Assembly (NCBI RefSeq): GCF_000143825.1
Contig: NZ_CM000961.1
Coordinates: forward strand, 1,943,448 to 2,007,447
DNA length: 64,000 nt
Direction of reading: 5' to 3'
Source of the DNA: Corynebacterium genitalium ATCC 33030
GTDB lineage: Bacteria > Actinomycetota > Actinomycetes > Mycobacteriales > Mycobacteriaceae
Part shown: in pieces, positions 37,887-44,498 of the stretch
Position numbering within the stretch: the stretch's first letter is position 1
Layout: every line of letters begins with the position of its first letter
Translations under genes and position numbers: made by a program
Notes under the pieces: model-generated
Seen by the model: only the letters and a program-made list of their open reading frames with translations
What the model was told of the DNA's origin: nothing
Databases searched by the model: none

Positions 37887-38168
37887 GGGATCTCCTTTGG
37901 GAACAATGTTGACTCGTCCACTAAGTTGGACAAGGCCGACTGTAGCCACATGTGTAGCCGGCGGCAACGAACCTTTAACAGCGAAACTTCATCGCGATAT
38001 TCATAACGCATCTAACAGCACGTTCACGAAAGCCCCACCGGACACTAGTGGTGCCGTCGAGCGTCGGTCATCTTTCCTTCACTGGCCCCTCAAGTGGCCG
38101 GCCGCGAAGGTTGCCGCTCCCCCGCTGCGGCCCAACTTTCCACGTTTACTAATTCTCTGAGTCTGGTT

Positions 38169-38716
38169 GTGAATATCAGAAAAAAGGGAAAAGAAACTAA
38201 CCCTGTCTGCTGCCTTCGCTTTCGCCCTAAGCCTCGCCGCTTGCGCCCAGGAGAGCAAAGAACAACCCGAAGAGGAACCCGGAGCTCAAGGGGAAGCACC
38301 CGAGGAGTCTGGCACTGAACTCGGCGATCGTTTCACTGGCACAGTCGGCGATTTCACCATTCGTGTCACAAACTTGGCCGATCCCTCGACGATCGTTGAG
38401 GTCGAAATGCCCGATTTTCGAGGGCAGGAAGCAGGTTTCGGTCGCCGCGGACGTGACCAATAACGGAACCCGCGAAATCGACTTAGCGTGCGGACTCGAG
38501 CTTGACGTGAACATTCTCGCGAACGGTTCTTCTTGGGGAAACGTAGGCTACCTGGAGCGCGTCCCGGGAAACCCAGCGTGCGGTGAAATGCTCAAGCCGG
38601 GCGAGACTAAGCAGATGATCTGGGTGTCCCCCATGCCTGCGGACCAGCAGCCCACCAATCTGAGCATTGAGGACACAGCTCACCCAGACGACTACCTTCA
38701 GCTCAAAGTCCGCTAG
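38169..38716 (+). pseudogene. Lipoprotein gene with two frameshifts
   Basis: Joining three frames restores one lipoprotein. A GTG at 38169 opens VNIRK; removing one A from the A6 run (38180-38185) leads into a signal peptide with lipobox LAAC (SAAFAFALSLAACAQ) and an acidic linker, then GDRFTGTVGDFTIRVTNLADPST. Removing one T from the TTTT run near 38417-38420 leads into EGRKQVSVAADVTNNGTREI and on to the stop at 38716. The restored product would be about 181 residues, with a beta-sandwich-like C-terminal half. Both lesions are +1 in homopolymers, so sequencing error or phase variation are alternatives to decay. Confidence 0.7.
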
Positions 38717-38922
38717 CGTTCCGTACTTCCCATAAGAGGTACACAGGATAATCGAGGCAGCAAACTGGCTTGAGAGACCGGAGCGGGATTATTTGATCGG
38801 TAGAACGATTCGCGCACAACTTGGATCTCGAGCGGGCGACGCTGTTTTCGCAACTTTGCCGGAATCTCTGCCACTTCCACTGTCTCCTGAGCAGCACACG
38901 CGGCTACGCCACTACCTCGGAC

Positions 38923-38950
38923 TTGACATGTTCAGTGCTCGCTGTATAGT
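38923..38950 (+). promoter_or_regulatory. cmtR-cadD promoter
   Basis: TTGACA (38923-38928), 16-bp spacer, TATAGT (38945-38950), then 7 nt to the ATG. A near-consensus promoter with a leaderless start. Direct repeats TTCAGT at 38931 and 38951 flank the -10 and could be part of the CmtR operator. Confidence 0.75.
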
Positions 38951-38957
38951 TCAGTAC

Positions 38958-39317
38958 ATGCTGACTATCGTTTCGCGTCTCGACGTGATGAACCGCCTGG
39001 GTCGTGCACTGGCCGACCCCACTCGATCCCGGATCATCTTGACCCTGCTCGACCATCCCGCTTACCCGGCGGAACTGGCTCGAGATCTGGACCTGACACG
39101 CCCGAACGTGTCCAACCACCTGGCATGCCTGCGCGATTGCGGGATCGTCGTCTCCGAGCCAGAGGGTCGTCGGACACGATACGAGATCGCCGATCCGCAC
39201 CTGACGCAGGCGCTGACGACACTGGTCGATGCCACTCTGGCAGTAGACGAAGGCGCCCCGTGCATCGATCCCGCCTGCTCGCTTCCCGGATGTTACGCAG
39301 CTGGGGAGGACGCATGA
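38958..39317 (+). CDS. cmtR: Cadmium/lead-sensing ArsR-family repressor, CmtR-like
   Basis: 119 residues. The winged helix (DPTRSRIILTLLDHPAYPAELARDLDLTRPNVSNHLACLRDCGIVV) carries two cysteines spaced as in CmtR (C-L-R-D-C in the recognition-helix region), and a C-terminal Cys-rich segment (CIDPACSLPGC) supplies the third ligand. CmtR dissociates from DNA when Cd or Pb binds. The ATG is fixed by the promoter 7 nt upstream; the in-frame extension back to 38793 has no support. It overlaps cadD by 4 nt. Confidence 0.9.
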   Translation: MLTIVSRLDVMNRLGRALADPTRSRIILTLLDHPAYPAELARDLDLTRPNVSNHLACLRDCGIVVSEPEGRRTRYEIADPHLTQALTTLVDATLAVDEGAPCIDPACSLPGCYAAGEDA

Positions 39318-39916
39318 TCCTCACCACGGTCTTGCAGGCGATAGGCCTGTTCGCAGCTACCAACATCGACGACATCATCGTGCTCTCCCTCTTCTTCGCG
39401 CGAGGGGCAGGCCAGCGCGGCACTACCGCCCGCATTCTGGCCGGCCAGTACCTCGGATTCGCCGGCATCCTCGGTGCCGCGATCCTGGTGACCATCGGCG
39501 CCGGAGCATTCCTGCCCTCGGCAGCCATCCCGTACTTTGGTCTCATCCCTCTGGGCCTCGGCCTCTGGGCCGCATGGCAGGCCTGGAGCGGAGACGATGA
39601 CGACGATGACGACGAGGCCAAGGTTGCCGGCAAGAAAGTCAGCGTGGGGACAGTCGCAGGCGTCACCTTTGCCAACGGCGGCGACAACATCGGTGTCTAC
39701 ACCCCTGTCTTCCTCAGCGTGGAACCTCTCGCAGTAGTCGCTTACTGCATCATCTTCCTCGCGCTTGTCGCGGTCCTGGTGGCCCTGGCAAAGTTCGTCG
39801 CCACCCGCCCCCCGATCGCGGAAGTGCTCGAACGCTGGGAGCACATCCTCTTCCCCATTGTTCTCATCGGCCTCGGCATCGTGATCCTCGTCAGCCGCGG
39901 AGCCTTCGGACTCTGA
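39314..39916 (+). CDS. cadD: Cadmium resistance transporter, CadD family
   Basis: 200 residues with five to six membrane helices. The N-terminal LFAATNIDDIIVLSLFF and the internal FANGGDNIGVYTPVF repeat the conserved N-x-D-D/G-G-D-N motifs of CadD. The cytosolic loop has seven consecutive Asp (SGDDDDDDDEAK), perhaps metal-buffering. Translationally coupled to cmtR (ATGA overlap), making a compact metal-resistance cassette. The position beside a tRNA-associated IS and gene fragments suggests acquisition. Confidence 0.88.
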   Translation: MILTTVLQAIGLFAATNIDDIIVLSLFFARGAGQRGTTARILAGQYLGFAGILGAAILVTIGAGAFLPSAAIPYFGLIPLGLGLWAAWQAWSGDDDDDDDEAKVAGKKVSVGTVAGVTFANGGDNIGVYTPVFLSVEPLAVVAYCIIFLALVAVLVALAKFVATRPPIAEVLERWEHILFPIVLIGLGIVILVSRGAFGL

Positions 39917-40072
39917 CGTAGCGGCAGCGATCTAAACGGCCCCGGCCGGGCGCACCCCTCTCGGTTCAGTCCGCGACACCTACCTGCAGCCAGTCCTGCG
40001 TGATCGCAGCAACAAGACCGCCATGGAGCGCTGCAAAACCGCGCCATCGAGCGAACGAAGCCACAGCCTTAG
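39917..40072. other. Gap after cadD
   Basis: No gene or clear terminator seen. The sequence is uneven in composition and leads into gene fragments. Confidence 0.5.
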
Positions 40073-40261
40073 AGTGCACGCGCCCCCGCTGTACCCGTCA
40101 TTGACGCCCCTGATACTCCGGTTATTCCGGGTGCTTTCTCCGGCACCGTGGTGTGGGATGAGGACCGCTCCAAGCACGTCAACGACGGCGACGAGCGCAT
40201 TCCGGGCCTGGCGGTGCGGGCGCCGATGGGGCGGCGAACCCATCACAATGCTCTGCGTTGA
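40073..40261 (+). pseudogene. Fragment resembling an SdrD B-like surface-protein domain
   Basis: An open frame without start codon (after a TAG at 40070) encodes IPGAFSGTVVWDEDRSKH and VNDGDERIPGLAVRAP, which resembles the B-type repeat of Gram-positive surface adhesins (SGTVWxDxNxxGxxDxGExGIPGVxV). It stops at 40259-40261. Probably a relic of a large surface protein. The family assignment is by eye only. Confidence 0.35.
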
Positions 40262-40388
40262 CAACCACGTCGACATCAAAATCACCGCCACTGGGGAACA
40301 TATCGCGGCCTACACAATGAGCGACGACAAGATCTACTACAACCAAAAAGACAACGAACTCAACCCACTATGGGGCACCCACAAATGA
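40248..40388 (+). CDS. Short ORF, likely C-terminal relic
   Basis: An ATG at 40248 begins MLCVDNHVDIKITATGEHIA and runs to WGTHK, 46 residues, in a different frame from the preceding fragment. Its composition looks protein-like (amphipathic, Lys/Asp/Asn), but I recognise no family and see no ribosome site. It may be the end of a disrupted gene rather than a gene. Confidence 0.3.
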   Translation: MLCVDNHVDIKITATGEHIAAYTMSDDKIYYNQKDNELNPLWGTHK

Positions 40389-40430
40389 CGAAATCTCGAA
40401 ACTCGACCGGAACGATGTCTCGAGACAACA

Positions 40431-40447
40431 CATGGTGTCCCCGACAG
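40431..40447. repeat. Target-site duplication of IS481 element, left copy
   Basis: CATGGTGTCCCCGACAG, 17 bp, identical to 41937-41953, which is the CCA end, acceptor stem and part of the T-stem of tRNA-Arg. A 12-bp palindrome TGTCTCGAGACA lies 3 bp to its left (40416-40427). Confidence 0.75.
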
Positions 40448-41936
40448 TGTCTGAAGTCATGACATAGTTGACACGGCGTGCCTGGGACAGCATTCCTGAT
40501 GGTTGACAGGTCAGTCGCGACATTGTTGACACTTAGGGGGTAGAAACAATCTGGGGTGATGGTTGACACCTCAGTCGCGACATCATTGACACCTCCCGCC
40601 ACCCCCGCGTGTTTAGTGACGGTGCTGGTATCAGTCGGGACATCGTTGACAGATGAACAGCCCGAACCGAAATCTCGCCATCGTCAAAGCCGTCCGCGAT
40701 CAAGGCGAACCAGTCACCAAAGTCGCCAAACGATTCGGCATCTCCCGCCAACGCATCTACAAGATCCTCTCCGAGTTCGACGCCGGAGGCGAACAAGCCA
40801 TCGCCCCCAAATCGCGCGCGCCGCACACCCACCCCAATGCCGTGCCGGAGACCCTGCGCAACCACATCATCGACATGCGCAAAGAACTCACCAAAGCAGG
40901 TTTCGACGCAGGGCCCGACACCATCGCTTTCCACTTAGGACAACAAGGCCTGCGTGTGCCGTCAACATCGACGATCCGCCGGATCATCACTGAAGCCGGA
41001 CTTGTTGCCCCGCAACCGCAAAAGAAACCACGCAGCTCCTACATCAGGTTTGAAGCGGCCATGCCCAACGAATGCTGGCAGGCCGACATCACCTACCTCT
41101 TCCTCATCGACGGCAGGCGCGTAGAAGTCCTCGACTTCATCGACGACCACTCCCGCTACCTGCTATCGATCACCGCCCGGCCAGCATTTACAGGGCCAGC
41201 TGTCGCAGCAGAACTACAGCGCCTCATCGACACCTACGGCCCACCGGCATCCACACTCACTGACAACGGGCTGGTGTTCACCGCCCGACTAGCCGGACGC
41301 AAAGGCGGCAGAAACGCATTCGAGAAAACACTTAACGACAACCGTATCCAGCAGAAAAACGGCCGGCCAGGCCACCCACAAACCCAAGGCAAAATCGAAC
41401 GCTTCCACCAAACACTCAAACGCTGGATCAACGCACAACCACCAGCAGAAACCATCCCCCAACTACAACGGCAGCTCAACGAATTCACCGCCTACTACAA
41501 CACCGAACGCCCCCACCGATCACTCGGACGCCGTACCCCACACCAGGCCTACACAACAGGACCTAAAGCTGAACCAACCTTCACCCCGAAAGAAGAATGG
41601 CGCACCCGCAACGACGTCGTCGCCGCCAGCGGCAAAGTCACCATCCGCTACGCCGGCAGGCTCTACAGCCTAGGAATCGGCCGAGCCCACAGCGGCGAAG
41701 AAGTCCTGATGATCATCACCGACAACCACATCACGACATCACTAAAAGAAACCGGCGAACCCATCACCGAGCACTACATCGACACATCCCGCAACTACCA
41801 AAAACCATACTGGCGAAAAGGCCAACCCCCACTGACCTGAAAACCACAACCGGCGCCTTGGAAAAAATAAACACCAAGACGCCGGTTTGTCCACCATGTC
41901 GCGACTCATCTGTCAACAATGTCGCGACTGATGACA
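40448..41936 (+). mobile_element. IS481-family insertion sequence
   Basis: About 1489 bp with terminal inverted repeats starting TGTC and ending GACA (left 40448-40473, right 41911-41936, 20 of 26 positions identical). A perfect 21-bp inverted pair is also present (40511-40531 and 41911-41931). The motif TCAGTCGCGACATnnTTGACA recurs inside the left end near 40511, 40569 and 40631 and degenerately at 40453; a second copy lies at the right near 41889-41908. These look like repeated transposase-binding sites. The element is flanked by 17-bp direct repeats. It appears intact. Confidence 0.85.
40653..41840 (+). CDS. IS481-family transposase
   Basis: 395 residues. An N-terminal helix-turn-helix (VTKVAKRFGISRQRIYKILSEF) and a second winged/HTH region precede an rve integrase core. 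The DDE residues are placed as expected: ECWQADITYLF, STLTDNGLVFT and HPQTQGKIERFHQTLK. A C-terminal segment ends YWRKGQPPLT. Full length and unbroken, so probably active. Confidence 0.93.
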   Translation: MNSPNRNLAIVKAVRDQGEPVTKVAKRFGISRQRIYKILSEFDAGGEQAIAPKSRAPHTHPNAVPETLRNHIIDMRKELTKAGFDAGPDTIAFHLGQQGLRVPSTSTIRRIITEAGLVAPQPQKKPRSSYIRFEAAMPNECWQADITYLFLIDGRRVEVLDFIDDHSRYLLSITARPAFTGPAVAAELQRLIDTYGPPASTLTDNGLVFTARLAGRKGGRNAFEKTLNDNRIQQKNGRPGHPQTQGKIERFHQTLKRWINAQPPAETIPQLQRQLNEFTAYYNTERPHRSLGRRTPHQAYTTGPKAEPTFTPKEEWRTRNDVVAASGKVTIRYAGRLYSLGIGRAHSGEEVLMIITDNHITTSLKETGEPITEHYIDTSRNYQKPYWRKGQPPLT

Positions 41937-41953
41937 CATGGTGTCCCCGACAG
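41937..41953. repeat. Target-site duplication of IS481 element, right copy
   Basis: Second copy of CATGGTGTCCCCGACAG, inside the 3' end of the tRNA-Arg gene (including encoded CCA). Confidence 0.75.
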
Positions 41954-42015
41954 GATTCGAACCTGCGACCTTCGGTACCGGAAACCGATGCTCTAATCCG
42001 CTGAGCTACGGAGAC
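41939..42015 (-). tRNA. tRNA-Arg (anticodon CCG)
   Basis: 77 nt with encoded CCA (41939-41941). Acceptor GTCTCCG pairs with CGGGGAC with one G-T pair; D-arm GCTCAGCGGATTAGAGC; anticodon stem TCGGT/ACCGA around loop TTCCGGT gives CCG, reading CGG; T-arm CGCAGGTTCGAATCCTG is canonical. The IS481 insertion lies right at its 3' end, but the target duplication restores the sequence up to CCA plus G, so the gene should be functional. The transcript's natural downstream region is displaced to left of 40431. Confidence 0.95.
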
Positions 42016-42143
42016 GTACTGCTTGAAGCAGCGCACCTGACTTTATCACCGCCGGTGATGAGAGACTTAATCGGGCATGAGCCTCACGCGCTCCCGCTAG
42101 ATTAAAGAAGACAGACGCGAGTCCTACCTTCTCGGGAGAGACA

Positions 42144-42611
42144 ATGAACCGGTTGTTGCCTGCAATCCTCGCGGGTGTTCTATGCGTGAGCGGGTGCAGC
42201 TCGGAGCAGAGCGAACCAGTCCAGGTCACCGCGACGGTCACCGCAACGCACACGACCACCACAAGTGAGACGGTTAGCTCTACAAGCTCTGCATCGGTGG
42301 CCGCAGAACCCGATACCGTCACCAGCGAAACCGAACCCTACGTAGTCGAGTGCCTCGTAGGAACGCCAGGCCCCGCATTATGGTCGGACGGAACGATCGA
42401 ACACTCCGAGTACTGCTTCTACGCCAACGACGGGCCCGCCTATCTCGAGCAAGAAAGCCAGTCTGGTTTGCTCCCAGGAGGGGCAGCCGTGAACGGTTAC
42501 GGGTACGACGAATACGGCAACCCCAACCCATCCAGCGGCGAATTGCAGGCTGAATGGGGCTGCCAACAGGGATACATCACAGACCCTGAGATCTGCTCGT
42601 ACTTCGAATAG
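42144..42611 (+). CDS. Small lipoprotein
   Basis: 155 residues. Signal peptide MNRLLPAILAGVLCVSGC with lipobox VSGC, then a Thr/Ser-rich linker (VTATVTATHTTTTSETV) and a compact domain with four Cys (VECLVG, YCFYAND, WGCQQG, EICSYF). Family unknown. It is 8 bp upstream of the next gene, probably an operon. The Thr-rich linker resembles other surface lipoproteins of the genus. Confidence 0.8.
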   Translation: MNRLLPAILAGVLCVSGCSSEQSEPVQVTATVTATHTTTTSETVSSTSSASVAAEPDTVTSETEPYVVECLVGTPGPALWSDGTIEHSEYCFYANDGPAYLEQESQSGLLPGGAAVNGYGYDEYGNPNPSSGELQAEWGCQQGYITDPEICSYFE

Positions 42612-42619
42612 GACTGACT

Positions 42620-43621
42620 ATGCAGGAATCCCCTACCCGTCCCAGCACCGGCAAGCTCGTCTTTTCCGCGCTCTTCACCGTCGCCGGGTTACTCCTGTGC
42701 GTACTCGCGTTCCTTCCGGCTGCGGGCATTTCGCAATGGCTCAGCACTCGGGTCGTGGTGGCTCAGGCTGTCTCCTTCCCCATTGCTTTCGGCATCGGGC
42801 TCGCGGTCATTGCGGCGGTGCTTGGGGCCTTCCGGTTTGTCGTGGCGCCGCTTGTCTGGGCTGTGGCCGCCGCCTGCTTCATCGCTGCGCCCGTGCCGCC
42901 GCTTCTGCCGGGCTCTCTTCACGCGCAGGAGATGTCCTCTGACAGTGGGGCGTCGGAAAGCTTTTCGACGCTCCGGGTGGTCACCTACAACAGCCAAAAC
43001 ACCCTGACTGCCGCAGACGTGCAGGACATCGTCGACCGTTTTGACCCGCACGTGGTAGTTCTTCCGGAGGCGAGCAATGACAAGGTGGTAGCGGCATTCG
43101 CCGGGACGTCCTTCGCGGAGCGTGTCTTCACCTCGGAGCAGGGTGGCGGGATCGCACCAACGAGCATGGCGGTGCACCCTGACCTCGGAGAACTAGAACA
43201 CATCGATGCCCCGCCCACGACGTGGGGTTCGCTGGCGTTCCGAATCGCAGCCGGGCCAACAATCGTGGCCGTGCACACGACTGCCCCACTGCCCAGCATC
43301 ATGGATCAATGGCGCGGGGACCTGCACAGTATCGCGGGCTGGGTCGATGTCAACGTCGATGAAAAGGCGATCATCGCCGGCGACTTCAACGCAACCATGC
43401 GCCACGGCCCCATGGCAGATTTGGGGCCGATGCAGGACTCGGCACGAATGTGCTCCCGCTACCCGGAGGGCACATGGCCCACGGACGGCATCGTGGGTCT
43501 GCGCTCGCACATCGACCACGTGTTAGTCCCCGCAGCCGGGGTGGACGGCTGCGCAACCGTCCGCGTCGGCAACGGGGACCACTTGGCGTATTTCGCTGAG
43601 ATTAGTACAGCTCAGCGTTAG
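42620..43621 (+). CDS. Membrane-anchored endonuclease/exonuclease/phosphatase family protein
   Basis: 333 residues: three N-terminal membrane helices (about 13-95), then an EEP catalytic domain likely outside the cell. Motifs: VVTYNSQNTL, VVVLPEAS (metal-binding Glu), IAGDFNATMRHGPM and the final SHIDHVLV with catalytic Asp-His. The family includes nucleases and lipid phosphatases. Substrate unknown. Its last 20 bp overlap the convergent PspC gene. Confidence 0.87.
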   Translation: MQESPTRPSTGKLVFSALFTVAGLLLCVLAFLPAAGISQWLSTRVVVAQAVSFPIAFGIGLAVIAAVLGAFRFVVAPLVWAVAAACFIAAPVPPLLPGSLHAQEMSSDSGASESFSTLRVVTYNSQNTLTAADVQDIVDRFDPHVVVLPEASNDKVVAAFAGTSFAERVFTSEQGGGIAPTSMAVHPDLGELEHIDAPPTTWGSLAFRIAAGPTIVAVHTTAPLPSIMDQWRGDLHSIAGWVDVNVDEKAIIAGDFNATMRHGPMADLGPMQDSARMCSRYPEGTWPTDGIVGLRSHIDHVLVPAAGVDGCATVRVGNGDHLAYFAEISTAQR

Positions 43622-43823
43622 GGATGACGATCCAGCAGATGATGTAGATGAGCAGACCAGACATGCCCGCGAGGAACAGCGCGACGAACACGAGGCGCAC
43701 GAGCGTCGGGTCAATGTTGTAGGTCTCGGCGATGCCGCCGCACACGCCAGCGATGTAACGGTCGTTCATGGAGCGCACGAGCTTCTTGTTGTTACGCGGC
43801 TGGGGGCTGGGCTGGTAGGTCAT
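43602..43823 (-). CDS. PspC domain protein
   Basis: 73 residues. Nearly the whole protein is a PspC domain: KLVRSMNDRYIAGVCGGIAE ending PTLVRLVFVALFLAGMSGLLIYIICWIVIP, with one membrane helix. PspC proteins sense envelope stress. A GAAAGGAA site precedes the ATG. Overlaps the EEP gene tail-to-tail. Confidence 0.92.
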   Translation of the reverse strand: MTYQPSPQPRNNKKLVRSMNDRYIAGVCGGIAETYNIDPTLVRLVFVALFLAGMSGLLIYIICWIVIPNAELY

Positions 43824-43949
43824 GATGGCGGTTCCTTTCTCGGGTGGGGGTGGATGTTGTTGTTAACTGCTGTTCACGCTGACAACACCCATTCAACCCA
43901 TTCGCGGCACCTGCGACAACGGGGATTGCCCTGATATTGACCCTGGGTT

Positions 43950-44456
43950 TTACCCTGAGGTCAGCTCCGGCCCGTCCGGGACCTGGCGCTTACCGCCGGG
44001 CACGTTCTCGACGTCCATGACTCCCTGGAAGAACCGCTCGAGTGCGGGGACATCGTCGGTGTTGAGGTGGTCGAATACCACGCGCCGGACGCTTTCCACG
44101 TGGTCCGGCACTGCCCGGTAGAGCGCATCCCGGCCGGTCTCCGTCAGGCGCACCAAGACACCACGCGCGTCACCCGGGCTCTTTTCCTTCGACACCAATT
44201 CGCGGCGCTCCATGCGCGTGATCTGGTGGGACGTGCGCGAGCGGTCCCAATCCAACTCGGTGCACAAGTCGCGCAGGCGCAGACTCTCCCCCTCAGCTTC
44301 GCTGAGAGCGACGAGGACTGCATACTCGGACGTCGACAGCTGCGCACTGCAGAGCAGCGTGTCCTCCATGACACGGGAGACCTTGCGGGCGGCCTGCAGC
44401 ATGAGACGCCACAGAACCTGTTCCTCGTCGGTAAGCCAACGCTGTTCTGCCTTCAT
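43950..44456 (-). CDS. MarR-family transcriptional regulator
   Basis: 168 residues. The winged helix LRLRDLCTELDWDRSRTSHQITRMERRELVSKEKSPGDARGVLVRLTETGRDAL is a clear MarR domain; flanking helices form the dimer interface. The DNA just upstream is AT-rich (ATTAATACGAAAAACTATAAA) and contains the likely promoter. Target unknown; the SbcC-like gene ends 42 bp upstream. Confidence 0.9.
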   Translation of the reverse strand: MKAEQRWLTDEEQVLWRLMLQAARKVSRVMEDTLLCSAQLSTSEYAVLVALSEAEGESLRLRDLCTELDWDRSRTSHQITRMERRELVSKEKSPGDARGVLVRLTETGRDALYRAVPDHVESVRRVVFDHLNTDDVPALERFFQGVMDVENVPGGKRQVPDGPELTSG

Positions 44457-44498
44457 GGCGTTCTACATTAATACGAAAAACTATAAACTGTGATCCGG

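Noticed and set aside
38180..38186. A6G run as a programmed -1 ribosomal slippery site (A AAA AAG).
   Set aside because: A -1 slip leads to the wrong frame; the lipoprotein needs a +1 change, so mutation, error or a one-base transcript loss fits better.
38793..38957. N-terminal extension of the CmtR-like protein.
   Set aside because: The -35/-10 promoter lies inside it, and the domain starts at 38958.
40428..41953. The 20-bp match ACACATGGTGTCCCCGACAG at both IS481 flanks as an att pair of a small island.
   Set aside because: The first three bases (ACA) of the right copy belong to the IS end TGTC...GACA; the true repeat is 17 bp and fits a target duplication. The att model is kept only as an alternative.
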